Shown here piece by piece: positions 34,020 to 43,532 of a stretch of 64,000 nt of DNA. Each line of letters opens with the position of its first letter. Positions within the stretch are counted from its first letter, which is position 1. The notes under the pieces were generated by a model, which saw only the letters and a program-made list of their open reading frames with translations, made no database searches and was not told the origin of the DNA. The stretch is from contig NZ_CP084463.1 in the NCBI RefSeq assembly GCF_020405185.1, positions 2,666,001 through 2,730,000 of the forward strand. The letters are read 5' to 3'. A program made the position numbers and the translations under genes. Origin of the DNA: Halomicrobium salinisoli. Lineage in GTDB: Archaea; Halobacteriota; Halobacteria; Halobacteriales; Haloarculaceae.

Positions 34020-35072
34020 ATGCGAATCGACGGGACGCCGATATCCGACCGGTCGGTGTATTTCATCGCTGAAGCCGGCGTCAACCACAACGGTGACCTG
34101 CAGACCGCTCGCCGGCTGATCGACGCTGCCGTAGAGAGTGGAGCAGACGCGGTGAAATTTCAGTCCTACGTTGCAGAGGAACTCGTCGCATCCGACGCCC
34201 CGAAAGCCGAATATCAGGACGAGGCCGTCGAGGAAAAGTCCCAGCTCGAGATGCTCCGCGAATACGAGTTGAGCCGCGATGAGCAGCGTGACCTCATATC
34301 TTACTGCGACGAGGTCGGCATCACGTTCCTCTCGACTCCGTTCGATAGAGAGAGCGCGGCGTTTCTGGACGAGTGTGACGTCGATGCGATCAAAATCGGC
34401 TCCGGCGAGTTGAACAACTACCCGCTGTTAGAAACCGTCGCCGCGATGGACCGCCCCGCCATCGTCAGTACGGGGATGGCAACTATGTCCGAAGTAGTCG
34501 ACGCCTACGAGATCTTCGCCGAGGCCGGGACAGACGATCAACTCGTCATGCTCCACTGCACGTCGTCGTACCCCGCCTCCATAGAGCACGTGAACCTGCG
34601 GTCGATGCGGGCGATGGACGACGCTCTCCCGATTCCGATCGGGTACTCCGATCACACGCAAGCCGTCGAAACACCGGCGCTCGCGGTAGCCGCCGGTGCG
34701 ACAGTGATCGAGAAGCATCTCACGCTGGACCGATCTATGGAGGGACCCGACCACCAGGCCTCGATGGAACCCGACGATCTTTCCGAGTCTATTTCTCTCG
34801 CGAGGACGGCAGCGGTCGCCCGTGGCCGTCCGGACAAACGGGTTACGCCTCCGGAAGAAGAGATCAAATTTGTCGCGCGAAAGGGGCTGTACGCCCGTGA
34901 ACCCGTCGAGGCGGGGCAGACTTTCACCCGGGAAGACGTCGCTATCAAGCGACCGGCTCGCGGTCTCCCGCCGACCGAGTACGAGACCGTTCTCGGGTCA
35001 CGAGCCGCAACCACCCTCGAGCGGGACGACCCGATCACGGAGTCCGCCGTCGACTCACCGGAATCAGAGTAA
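34020..35072 (+). CDS. neuB: N-acetylneuraminate synthase (NeuB-like)
   Basis: 350 residues. The N-terminal TIM barrel has FIAEAGVNHNGDLQTARRLI, ADAVKFQSYVAEELV, KIGSGELNNYPLLE and EKHLTLDRSMEGPDHQASME. The C-terminal SAF/antifreeze-like domain starts at KFVARKGLYAREPVEAGQTF. It condenses ManNAc (or a relative) with phosphoenolpyruvate to a nine-carbon nonulosonic acid. The open frame runs back to 33411 but overlaps neuC; ATG at 34020 has a TATA box at proper distance. It converges on neuA with nine bases between. Confidence 0.93.
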   Translation: MRIDGTPISDRSVYFIAEAGVNHNGDLQTARRLIDAAVESGADAVKFQSYVAEELVASDAPKAEYQDEAVEEKSQLEMLREYELSRDEQRDLISYCDEVGITFLSTPFDRESAAFLDECDVDAIKIGSGELNNYPLLETVAAMDRPAIVSTGMATMSEVVDAYEIFAEAGTDDQLVMLHCTSSYPASIEHVNLRSMRAMDDALPIPIGYSDHTQAVETPALAVAAGATVIEKHLTLDRSMEGPDHQASMEPDDLSESISLARTAAVARGRPDKRVTPPEEEIKFVARKGLYAREPVEAGQTFTREDVAIKRPARGLPPTEYETVLGSRAATTLERDDPITESAVDSPESE

Positions 35073-35081
35073 CCGAACGCA

Positions 35082-35777
35082 TCAACTCTGGTGGTGTAGT
35101 ATCGCATCGACGACGTCGAGTTCCCACGGTTCGTCTATCTGCAGCGACCGCTTCGGCGGCATCTCATATCCGATCGTGTCGCCGGTGTAGAACGCCTCCC
35201 GTTCGAGCCAGACGTCCGTGTCGACGACGAACATCGCGCCGTTCGGGAACTGCAGATCCTCGAGATCCTGTCCGCGGACGTACTCGTCTGTGAACAGGAC
35301 CGAGGGCTCGTATCGCTCTCGCAGTCGCCCGTCGTCGTCCTCCGTGAGCGCGAGCTGCGGCTCCTGCGTGTACTGAGTCGTCGAGACGAGCGACTCGGCG
35401 TCGCTCTTCGCGAACCGACGTATCGCGCCGTCGATGTCTGCCGTCGACCTGAGCGGCGACGTGACCTGCAGCATGCAGAGAATATCGAATTCGCCGCCGT
35501 AGGACTCTACGGCGTGGGTGATAGCGTCTGAAACGGGGGCGGTATCCGTCGCGAACTCCGGAGGACGATCGATCACCGTTCCGCCGTACTCCTCGGCCAC
35601 CCGCTTGATCTCGTCGCTCTCGGTGGTCACGACCGCTTCGTCGATCTCTGTACTCTCCGTGGCCTGCTCGATCGTGTACGCGATGAGGGGTTTCCCCCCG
35701 ACGTTGCGGACGTTCTTGTCCGGAACCCGCTGGGACCCGCCACGAGCAGGAATCACGCCGAGCGTGCGAGGAGCCAT
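35082..35777 (-). CDS. neuA: CMP-nonulosonate synthetase (NeuA-like cytidylyltransferase)
   Basis: 231 residues. LGVIPARGGSQRVPDKNVRN and GGKPLIAYTIEQA form the nucleotide-binding motif; LCMLQVTSPLRSTADIDGAI and DTDVWLEREAFYTGDTIG complete the family pattern. It activates a nonulosonic acid with CTP to the CMP-sugar used by sialyltransferase-type enzymes. It lies 54 nt downstream of a sulfatase-like gene and, before that, of a GT-B gene, all on the minus strand, so donor synthesis and use are probably co-transcribed. Together with neuB and neuC the three-step pathway is complete. Confidence 0.93.
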   Translation of the reverse strand: MAPRTLGVIPARGGSQRVPDKNVRNVGGKPLIAYTIEQATESTEIDEAVVTTESDEIKRVAEEYGGTVIDRPPEFATDTAPVSDAITHAVESYGGEFDILCMLQVTSPLRSTADIDGAIRRFAKSDAESLVSTTQYTQEPQLALTEDDDGRLRERYEPSVLFTDEYVRGQDLEDLQFPNGAMFVVDTDVWLEREAFYTGDTIGYEMPPKRSLQIDEPWELDVVDAILHHQS

Positions 35778-35831
35778 ACCGAATCGTGTCCCCTCGCCGG
35801 TTATGTCTCTGCTGATATCTCCGACCGAATC

Positions 35832-37289
35832 TCACTCGAAGTATCCGAGCTGCCGGAGCGTGGACTGCACGTCTTCGTCGACCGACTTGGCTGCGCCGTC
35901 GCGCGAACGGAACTCGTCGCCGAGTACGTCCACTAACGTATCGCGAAGGTCCTCGGCGGTGCCCGACTCCCCGATCGGTTCGTCCGACGGGCGCGCGTAG
36001 AGGTGTTCGGTCCCGTCCGAGACGAGTTCGTACCGGTGTTCCGCCGTACGGACCGTCTTCCGTCCTGCAGTCAAAACTCTGGCCTGTTCCTCGGAGAGGG
36101 CAGTGGTCACACCGGACCTGTTGCGCCTCGCTTCGAGGTAGGTTCCGTGTTCCGAGAAGACGGCGTCGTGTTCGTCGTCCCCGAACAGCGACAGTCCGCT
36201 GGTGTCGGCAGGCGGCTCGATCCCCGCGAGGTCGCAGACAGTGTCGAAAATATCGACGTGCGACGCCAGACGCGAGCGAGTTTCGTCCGCGGGTACGTCC
36301 GGACCCGCGACGATGAGCGGGACGCGAGTCACCTCCTCGTGGAGGTACTGAGCGTGGCCGAAGAGGCCGTGCTCGCCGATGAAATCGCCGTGGTCAGACG
36401 TGACTATCAGGATCGTGTTCTCTAGCTCTCCGGCTGCTTCCAGGTACTGGACGAACTCCTCGATGCGATCACCGGTGTAGCGTGCGCCGGCTCGGTACCA
36501 GGATTTCAGCGCCTCGAGTTCCGCTTCGTTGTAGTAGGACGGATCGGCGACGTACTTCGAGATGCTCTCGGCATTGCTGTGATCGAAGATCCGGTCGTCT
36601 CGAATCTCCTCGTCGTCCATCTCCTCCTCGAATCCGAGCCGCTCGAGGACGTCCCATCGCGGACAGTTGAGTTCGGATGTCGCCTCCGTTTTGTAGGGTC
36701 TCGGCGGGTCGTACGGGAGATGCGGGGTGAACAGGTTCGCCATGACGAACGTCGGTCCGTCAGTCCGGGACAGGTACTTTCGAGTAATATCCAGCTTCAG
36801 TTCGGTGTGCTTGTCGTAGCCGGCAGTGAGGTAGGACCAGAACGCCCGCAGCATCGGTCCAGTGAGCAGCGAGTCAGAGAGGGCCGTCTTCAGGTACTCC
36901 GGGGACTTCGGGAAGAACTCGTCGTACGGCTCGAAGTAACGGTCGAATCCCCGCCCGTATCCGAACTTCGGATCCATCAGCGGTGGTCCAGCGAAGCCCA
37001 GCGTCTCGTAGCCAGCCTCAGACAGCCACTCGGCGAGCAGCGGTACGTCCTCGGGGATCGGGATCCGCGAGAGAACGACCCCCGTCTCCGAGGGATGCCG
37101 TCCGGAGAACATCGCGGCGTGAGAGATCGGCGTTCCAGGTCCGCTGGCGTAGGCGTTCTCGAACGTCGTTCCGCGACGTGCGAGAGCGTCGAAGCTCGGA
37201 GTCTCGACGTCGCTCCCGTAACAGGAGAGGTAGTCCGCCCGGAGCGAATCTGCGACGAGCAACACTACGTTCGGAGAGCGAGCGGTCAT
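35832..37289 (-). CDS. Sulfatase-fold protein with Thr at the nucleophile position
   Basis: 485 residues of the alkaline-phosphatase/sulfatase superfamily. The metal site is kept (PNVVLLVADSLRADYLSCYG, then LIVTSDHGDFIGEHGLFGH). The 21-residue block FENAYASGPG-TPISHAAMFSG aligns without gaps to classical sulfatases, but Thr53 replaces the Cys/Ser that becomes formylglycine and the C-x-P-x-R motif is lost. So it is more likely a phosphatase, phosphodiesterase or phosphotransferase than a sulfatase. No signal peptide. It ends in LRQLGYFE. ATG at 37289 avoids seven unlikely residues. Middle gene of GT-B, sulfatase-like, neuA. Confidence 0.85.
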   Translation of the reverse strand: MTARSPNVVLLVADSLRADYLSCYGSDVETPSFDALARRGTTFENAYASGPGTPISHAAMFSGRHPSETGVVLSRIPIPEDVPLLAEWLSEAGYETLGFAGPPLMDPKFGYGRGFDRYFEPYDEFFPKSPEYLKTALSDSLLTGPMLRAFWSYLTAGYDKHTELKLDITRKYLSRTDGPTFVMANLFTPHLPYDPPRPYKTEATSELNCPRWDVLERLGFEEEMDDEEIRDDRIFDHSNAESISKYVADPSYYNEAELEALKSWYRAGARYTGDRIEEFVQYLEAAGELENTILIVTSDHGDFIGEHGLFGHAQYLHEEVTRVPLIVAGPDVPADETRSRLASHVDIFDTVCDLAGIEPPADTSGLSLFGDDEHDAVFSEHGTYLEARRNRSGVTTALSEEQARVLTAGRKTVRTAEHRYELVSDGTEHLYARPSDEPIGESGTAEDLRDTLVDVLGDEFRSRDGAAKSVDEDVQSTLRQLGYFE

Positions 37290-37371
37290 TGGATACGGGT
37301 AGGTCGACAACTACCCGTAATAAATCGACCGCTTGAGACACCACCGGAGCACGGAAACTACCGAGAGGCTT

Positions 37372-39174
37372 TCAAACAGAGTCGGAACGAGGGCGGTTCT
37401 CCAGGTCAGATTCCATTCTCGACGCGATAGCCCGTGCCGGACTTCCGTCCAGGACGAACTGTTCTTCGACGAATTCTGTCTGATCGGAGCGGAGCGCGGA
37501 CACGTCGTCCGCCGTGAGTGATCGGAAGAAAGACTGGACTTCGTCGGGAGAGCGAAGGATCGGGACCGGTGCTTGCTTGGCGTAGAGTAGATCGTAGAGT
37601 AGGGGGTTCCAGAAGTTGATACACACGCAGGGCGTTCCCGCGATAATCCCCTCTAGCCCGACGTTCGAGTTGACCGTCAGGACGAGATCGGATGCCTGCA
37701 GATTCCAACGTAGATCCCCGTCAGTTATCTCTACAGGCAAGTCTGTCTCGCCCGTCACCGACTCGTAGTACTCCGGATCTTCGCTCGGATGTGTCTTGAC
37801 GACGACGGAGACGTCCGCTTCGAGCGCGTCTGCCAGCAAGTGAGCAGCCGCGAGGGCGTTCTCCACGAACGCGTCGCGGATCTCGTCGTCGTGCGGTTGC
37901 GTAGCGACGAGGATTCTGAACGAGTTGTCTGACCGCTCAACCGACGTCTCTGCCACGTCCCGTTTCAGTTCGGTGAGGTACGGGCGTCCCGCCTTCACGA
38001 GGGCGTCTTCGTTCTTCCGGGCGGACTGCGGTACGCGCTCTTCGAGGTAGTCGATCGGGAGTCCACTGGGGAGGAAGATCGTCCGGTCCAGTTGGATCGG
38101 GGCGACGTACTCCGTCGTGATCGAATGCGGAATTTGGTAGCCGGCACAGCCGGTACGGCGGGCGGCCAGTAAGACAGACCGCCCCAGTACGGACTCCGTC
38201 CCGATTGCGACTTGCTTCGCACCGACTCGCTCGATCGCGCTCTCGAAAACCAGGCCGAGGAGCAGTCGCCTGTAGACGTTCGACTGGTAGAGCTGTCTGA
38301 GGGACTGTTCGATCGCGTTCGGCATCGCGACGTCGAACTCCCGTCGCATGAACTCGTCAAGTTCCGACACCAGTCTGCCGCGGAGCCCTTCCTGAATACC
38401 GAGTTCGAGGATCACGTACTGCACCTGCCGGAACAGTACTGCGGGAGTGGTGAACAGGTTGATCGGCACGGGATCGTACGCCCGCATCGCCGGCGCGACG
38501 GATTTCAGATACCAGACGGCGGTCAGCGGCGTAGCAACGACCGTGTACTCCATCTCCGCCCGGTCGATGACAGGTCGCATGCTCTCGAACCTGCCGACCG
38601 CGGGGACGAAGAGCGTCTCGCTCCGTTCCGGGACGTCGACGAAGACGGCCGCGACGAGCGATAGCAGTTGATCGACGAAGAACGGTAGCAGTCCGAGCGT
38701 AGCCGTCAGACAGGCGAACGCGGTTCGCCGTTTCCCGCCGTACTCGGCGTTTCTCACGGGGACGTCGTACTCCCGCCCGACGTCGTCGACGACGGCGGCG
38801 TCAGTCGGTCGCTCAACGGAGTCGCAAACGATCTCCGCCGGTTCAGCCTCCGTGACCCGGTCCTCCAGTTGTCGATACAGCAGCGCTGATCGGGCGAGCG
38901 ATCCGTCGCCCTTGGACAGCGTCGGGACGACGAAGTGCTTCCACATCGATTCGTATATCTCCGTGCCCTCGGACGGGCGGAACAGCCCCAGGTCGTAGTA
39001 AAACTCCTCCCACTGCGCCCGCGAAACCGACTGGAGGGCGTCCTCGATACAAAACACGTCGTCGCCGTTTTCGTCCGAGTCCGCGGCCTCTTGACAGACG
39101 ACCAGTCGTCGCTCCATCACCGCGAGTTTGAACAGCAGGGAAATAGCCTTGTCGGTAGACGCGGTCGTTCGCAT
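37372..39174 (-). CDS. GT-B-like surface-glycan transferase, candidate CMP-nonulosonate transferase
   Basis: 600 residues. I recognise no named family over the full length. The C-terminal half has a GT-B donor-domain look: RILVATQPHDDEIRDAFVEN, an HP motif in VVVKTHPSEDPEYYES, then LVLTVNSNVGLEGIIAGTPC with VCINFWNP, similar to capsule (KpsC/LipB-type), CDP-glycerol and bacterial sialyltransferase donor sites. The N-terminal 200 residues have a hydrophobic patch (FFVDQLLSLVAAVFVDVP) that may touch the membrane. It is first in a minus-strand run with the sulfatase-like gene (82 nt gap) and neuA, so use of a CMP-nonulosonate donor is a reasonable inference, not proof. Confidence 0.6.
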   Translation of the reverse strand: MRTTASTDKAISLLFKLAVMERRLVVCQEAADSDENGDDVFCIEDALQSVSRAQWEEFYYDLGLFRPSEGTEIYESMWKHFVVPTLSKGDGSLARSALLYRQLEDRVTEAEPAEIVCDSVERPTDAAVVDDVGREYDVPVRNAEYGGKRRTAFACLTATLGLLPFFVDQLLSLVAAVFVDVPERSETLFVPAVGRFESMRPVIDRAEMEYTVVATPLTAVWYLKSVAPAMRAYDPVPINLFTTPAVLFRQVQYVILELGIQEGLRGRLVSELDEFMRREFDVAMPNAIEQSLRQLYQSNVYRRLLLGLVFESAIERVGAKQVAIGTESVLGRSVLLAARRTGCAGYQIPHSITTEYVAPIQLDRTIFLPSGLPIDYLEERVPQSARKNEDALVKAGRPYLTELKRDVAETSVERSDNSFRILVATQPHDDEIRDAFVENALAAAHLLADALEADVSVVVKTHPSEDPEYYESVTGETDLPVEITDGDLRWNLQASDLVLTVNSNVGLEGIIAGTPCVCINFWNPLLYDLLYAKQAPVPILRSPDEVQSFFRSLTADDVSALRSDQTEFVEEQFVLDGSPARAIASRMESDLENRPRSDSV

Positions 39175-39323
39175 CGCCGCCGGTACCCCCGAATGCTGCG
39201 GTCGACGGACCCGCTCCGATACGTGCCCTCATCGGCGTCGGCCGGAGAACCGTATCCGTTAAATGCTCAAGATAGATATACTGGACAGAAACGGTCCCTC
39301 GGCCGAACAACTATGTTTCATTC

Positions 39324-41120
39324 ATGACGGACAGGAACTCACTACGGGAGAAGTTGGAGGCCATCTATCTCGTCGCCGTTTACAAGCCGGCAGTCACGTT
39401 CAGTCTCATAGTTTTCAGCGTGTTCGCGGCAGTGCTGGAGGGGATCGGGATTAGTTTCCTCCTGCCGATCATCAGACTGGCACGGAACGGGAGCCCGCCG
39501 GAAGATCCGGGCGGCGTGCTCGCCGCTTTCATCGACGTCTACGGGTTCCTCGGCATTCCCTTCGAGCTGGAATACGTCGTCACGGGCGTAGCGATCGTGA
39601 TGACGGTCCGATACACGTCGAGCTTTCTGGTCGCGTGGTTCCGCTCGGCGCTCGAAGCGAAGTACATTCGGCACCTCCAGGTGACGGCGTTCGACAACGC
39701 TCTCGAAGCCAGAATCAGTTACTTCGACGAGCAGGGCTCCGACGAGATATTGAACGCGATAATCACGCAGACGAAGTACGGGGGCCGCGTCATCAATCAA
39801 CTGACTGTCGTAGTCGAACAGAGCCTCCTCTCGCTGATGTATCTCAGCGTCGCGCTGTACTTCGCGCCCGTCCTCACGGTCTCGGCGCTCGCCGTTTTAG
39901 GGGCGATCACGTACCTGCTCCGTTCGGTGATCGAGTCCGGATACAACCTCGGTGACCACGTCGCAGACGCCAACGAGAACATTCAGGAGTCGGTCCAGGC
40001 GGGCACGCAGGGCATCCGCGACGTGAAGCTGTTCGGTATGACCGCGGAACTGTTCAACTCCTTCGAGGCGGCCGCGGATTCCCTGGCCGAGGAGACGATC
40101 CGGTTCAAGCGAAATCAGGCCGCGCTCGACAATTTCTATCAACTGTGCTCCGCGGTGACAGTGTTCGTCCTGATCTACGTCGCACTCACCTTCGCGTCGC
40201 TGACCCTCGCGAGCCTCGGCATCTTCCTCTTCGCGATCTTCCGCCTCGCACCGCGGATGAGTAATCTCAATAACAAGATATACGAGATCGAGGGGGACCT
40301 TCCGCACCTGGTTCGGACACAGCGTTTCACGGACGAACTGTCGAGCCAGTCGGAGGCGTCTGGTGGATCCGAGCCGGTCCCTGATCCCGTCGATACGGTC
40401 ACGTTAGATAACGTGTCGTTCGCCTACGACACGGGCGAAGAGATCTTCGACGGCCTGTCGCTGTCCGTCGATCGGGGCGATTTCGTGGGGTTCGTCGGAC
40501 CGTCCGGCGCAGGAAAGTCGACCATCGTCTCGCTGTTGACGCGGATGTACGAACCGAGTGACGGGGAGATACTCGCGAACGGTGTGCCGATCACCGAATT
40601 TGACCTTGCGGATTGGCGCTCGCGAATCTCCGTCGTCCGACAACACCCGTTCATCTTCAACGATACGCTCCGGCGGAACGTGACGATCGGCAACCGAGAC
40701 GCTTCGGAGGCCGAGATCGAGCGCGTCTGTGAAATCGCTCAGGTGACCGAGTTCATCGACGACCTGCCGCGGGGATACGACACTGTTCTCGGTGACGATG
40801 GCGTCCGCCTCTCTGGCGGGCAGAAACAGCGAGTCGCGATCGCGAGAGCGCTCATCAAAGATGCTGACCTGCTCGTCCTTGACGAAGCGACGAGCGATCT
40901 CGACTCTACTATCGAAGAAACCGTCCACGAAGCGATCGAGTCGATGGACCGTGACTACGCTGTCCTCGCGATTGCCCATCGCCTCTCGACCGTGACGAAC
41001 GCGGATCGCATCTATACTATCGAGGACGGCGAGGTAGTCGAGTCCGGTACCCATCAGGAGCTAGTGGATCGTGATGGCATGTACGCGGAACTCCACGCGA
41101 CACAGACGAGGGTAGAGTAG
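39324..41120 (+). CDS. ABC transporter, fused permease-ATPase (MsbA/PglK-like flippase)
   Basis: 598 residues. Six transmembrane helices in about 1-310 (for example VTFSLIVFSVFAAVLEGIGI). The ATPase domain has Walker A GPSGAGKSTIVSLLTRMYEP, Q loop VVRQHPFIFND, signature LSGGQKQRVAIARALI, Walker B ADLLVLDEATSDLDS and H loop AIAHRLSTVTN. Half-transporters of this type dimerise and flip lipid-linked glycans (PglK, Wzk) or lipids. In the middle of this island the substrate is probably the lipid-linked repeat unit. The ATG at 39324 has an AGATATACTGG A/T stretch about 50 nt upstream. Confidence 0.92.
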   Translation: MTDRNSLREKLEAIYLVAVYKPAVTFSLIVFSVFAAVLEGIGISFLLPIIRLARNGSPPEDPGGVLAAFIDVYGFLGIPFELEYVVTGVAIVMTVRYTSSFLVAWFRSALEAKYIRHLQVTAFDNALEARISYFDEQGSDEILNAIITQTKYGGRVINQLTVVVEQSLLSLMYLSVALYFAPVLTVSALAVLGAITYLLRSVIESGYNLGDHVADANENIQESVQAGTQGIRDVKLFGMTAELFNSFEAAADSLAEETIRFKRNQAALDNFYQLCSAVTVFVLIYVALTFASLTLASLGIFLFAIFRLAPRMSNLNNKIYEIEGDLPHLVRTQRFTDELSSQSEASGGSEPVPDPVDTVTLDNVSFAYDTGEEIFDGLSLSVDRGDFVGFVGPSGAGKSTIVSLLTRMYEPSDGEILANGVPITEFDLADWRSRISVVRQHPFIFNDTLRRNVTIGNRDASEAEIERVCEIAQVTEFIDDLPRGYDTVLGDDGVRLSGGQKQRVAIARALIKDADLLVLDEATSDLDSTIEETVHEAIESMDRDYAVLAIAHRLSTVTNADRIYTIEDGEVVESGTHQELVDRDGMYAELHATQTRVE

Positions 41121-41160
41121 CAGATGATCGTGTGTATCACCGGCAAACGACTATCGTTCC

Positions 41161-42102
41161 ATGTCTGAGGTCAGTGTCAGTATCCCCTGTTACAACGTGT
41201 TCAGTCACGACCACGGGGAGCGCTGGCTGAGGACGGCAATAGAGAGCGTCCTCGAGCAGACGTACGAGAAGTACGAACTGTTGCTCATCGACGACGGATC
41301 AGACGACGGGACCGTAGCATTGCTCGAGGAGTACGACGACGACGGCCGTGTTACCGTCATCAGGCAGGAGAACCAGGGTTACCCGGGCGCGCGAAACACC
41401 GGCCTCGAGGAGGGCGACGGAGAGTACTACGCGTTTCTCGGACAGGACGACCGCTGGGAACCGACCAAGCTCGAACGACAGGTGGCGCATCTGGAGTCGG
41501 AACCAGTCGACGTCGTCCACTCGAACGTACGGAACGTAGACGAGGACGGCGAGCAGATCGGATACCGGCACGAGGAACGACCGCCACAGCCCGCCGAGCC
41601 CGACCGGTTCGTCGAGGCGCTGTTCGAGCGGACGTTCGTCTGCATCCAGTCGGTGCTGATCCGGGCGTCGGCGATCGAGGGGCGACGATTCGATACCGAC
41701 CTCCCGATAGCCTGTGACATCGACATGTGGCTGCGCGTCGCCGGCGAACACCGCTTCGGCTACGTTCCGGAGGTGCTGGTCGAGAAGCGGTACCACGACG
41801 ACAACGTCAGTAACGACTACGAGCAGTCGTTCGAGGAGTTGCGAACGGTCCTCGAACGTGCGATCGACCAGTACCCGTACCTTCGGGACCGGCGGGACGC
41901 ACGGTTCTCTCGATTACACTACGGATACGCGAACAACTTACTCCGCGACGGCCGTCCGGAAGAAGCGCGCGCTCAGCTCCGAAAGGCCCTATCACTGGAC
42001 TCGACGAACGTCCGAGCGTGGATCGCACTCGCGGCGAGTCTCGGTGGACGAAACCTCGGCCCGAGACTACTGGACATGGGGAGCGCCGCGCTCCATCGAT
42101 GA
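41161..42102 (+). CDS. Glycosyltransferase family 2 (GT-A)
   Basis: 313 residues. VSVSIPCYNVFSHDHGERWL, LLLIDDGSDDGTVALLEEY, the DxD-type AFLGQDDRWEPTKLERQVAH and ACDIDMWLRVAGEHRFGYVP are GT2 markers. The C-terminal 100 residues are helical and TPR-like (RDGRPEEARAQLRKALSLDS), as in the other GT2 at 29956. It follows the flippase by 40 bases, so probably shares its transcript. It converges on the sulfatase-like gene at 42114, 11 bases away. Donor unknown. Confidence 0.9.
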   Translation: MSEVSVSIPCYNVFSHDHGERWLRTAIESVLEQTYEKYELLLIDDGSDDGTVALLEEYDDDGRVTVIRQENQGYPGARNTGLEEGDGEYYAFLGQDDRWEPTKLERQVAHLESEPVDVVHSNVRNVDEDGEQIGYRHEERPPQPAEPDRFVEALFERTFVCIQSVLIRASAIEGRRFDTDLPIACDIDMWLRVAGEHRFGYVPEVLVEKRYHDDNVSNDYEQSFEELRTVLERAIDQYPYLRDRRDARFSRLHYGYANNLLRDGRPEEARAQLRKALSLDSTNVRAWIALAASLGGRNLGPRLLDMGSAALHR

Positions 42103-42113
42103 CAATCGAGTAG

Positions 42114-43532
42114 TCACAAGTACCCCATATCCTCGAGGCGCTGCATGGCCTGGTCGCTGTCTTCTACCTGAACGCGACCTTCGCTCGGTCCCTCGAGCGA
42201 GTCGGTCCACGCTGCAAGCCGCTCGCCGAGTTCAGCGGCGGTCTCCGGGCAGTCGTCGATGATGTTGCGCCGCTCGCCGGGATCCGCGTCGAGGTCGTAC
42301 AGCTCCTCGGTCGGAGCGTGACTGACACCACAGTACCGACAGACGTCGCTGTCCTCGAGATCGACGATGTACTTGTGTCTGCTAGTTCGGATTGCCCGCT
42401 TCCGGGCGGCGTGCCCCTCCTCCATGTAGACCGCGTCCCGGTCCAGAGAGCGAGTGGCGGTCGTGTCCGGCACCAGCGATTCTCCGTCGGCGTCGATCGA
42501 CTCGTCGCTTCCGGCCAGCTCGAGAATCGTCGGCGCGAGATCGAAGTGCTGGACGAACGCGGTTTCACGGCCGGAGAAGCCCGGTGCATCGACGATCAGC
42601 GGGACGTGAACGCTCTGGTCGTAGAGGCCGTGGTGATCGAAGTATATACCGTGTTCAGTCAGACTTTCACCGTGATCCGCCGTGACGATGATGGCAGTTT
42701 CGTCGTAGATGCCGGCAGCCTCGAGGTAGTCGACGACCCGTCCGATCTGCTCGTCTACGAGTCGAACGCCCGCGTCGTATCGCCGCTTCAGGTCGCCGAC
42801 CGTCGTCAGTTCACGGAGGAACTCGTCTGTCAACAACTCGTGCCACTCGCTACCGGCGATCGGTTCGATCAACTCCTCGATCGGGACGTCGCCGTCCTCG
42901 TACGTCCGGTCTTCGACTTCGTCGGGGTGTTTCCCTGGAGAAACGTACGGAAGGTGTGCGTCCCAGTAGTGAGCAAACAGGAACCACGGTTCGTCTGTGT
43001 TTTCGATCTGGTCGAGCGCGAAGTCGGTCACTTGTTCACCTTCGACGTACGACACGTACTCGTCGACGAACAACGACCGATAGAGGAACTTGAGAGGCGA
43101 GCGCAGCGTCGACGGAAGTGAATTGACTAGTCCCATCCCGAGCGGATTCGAAGAGGCGTCTTCCGACTCGGTGCCGTAGGTGTCGAACCCCCTCTCGTGC
43201 CACCGACCCATCCAGTCAACGCCGATAGTACGGTGGGTTTCTTGGAGCAGGGAAGCCACGCTGGTCGTACCCGCGGCATACTGTTTTTCAGCTTCGGTAA
43301 TGTTTTCGCCCTGATTTAGGACGCCGTGTCGCGTCGGGTACTGCCCGGTCAGGATCGTCGTGAGGGAGGAGTCAGTGGCGTTGACGCAGGAGTAACACCG
43401 CTCAAATACCTCCCCTCTGTCGGCGAGCGCGTCGATGGTCGGAGTGAGCGAACTTCCGGAGTACGCGCCGACCCGGTCGGCCCTGAGCGCGTCGACGACC
43501 ACGAGCACGATGTTATTGACGGATTCGGGCAT
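42114..43532 (-). CDS. Sulfatase-fold protein with Thr at the nucleophile position
   Basis: 472 residues. NNIVLVVVDALRADRVGAYS and IIVTADHGESLTEHGIYFDHH supply the metal ligands. The block FERCYSCVNA-TDSSLTTILTG matches the sulfatase active-site region without gaps and has Thr53 at the formylglycine position. WFLFAHYWDAHLPYVSPG is the usual inner-motif of this subfamily. A CRYCGVSHAPTEELYDLDADPG segment (two Cys, possible metal site) precedes the C-terminus MQRLEDMGYL. It is intact and in reading length. A role in removing or transferring a phosphate-type group on glycans is inferred; true sulfatase activity is doubtful. Confidence 0.85.
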   Translation of the reverse strand: MPESVNNIVLVVVDALRADRVGAYSGSSLTPTIDALADRGEVFERCYSCVNATDSSLTTILTGQYPTRHGVLNQGENITEAEKQYAAGTTSVASLLQETHRTIGVDWMGRWHERGFDTYGTESEDASSNPLGMGLVNSLPSTLRSPLKFLYRSLFVDEYVSYVEGEQVTDFALDQIENTDEPWFLFAHYWDAHLPYVSPGKHPDEVEDRTYEDGDVPIEELIEPIAGSEWHELLTDEFLRELTTVGDLKRRYDAGVRLVDEQIGRVVDYLEAAGIYDETAIIVTADHGESLTEHGIYFDHHGLYDQSVHVPLIVDAPGFSGRETAFVQHFDLAPTILELAGSDESIDADGESLVPDTTATRSLDRDAVYMEEGHAARKRAIRTSRHKYIVDLEDSDVCRYCGVSHAPTEELYDLDADPGERRNIIDDCPETAAELGERLAAWTDSLEGPSEGRVQVEDSDQAMQRLEDMGYL

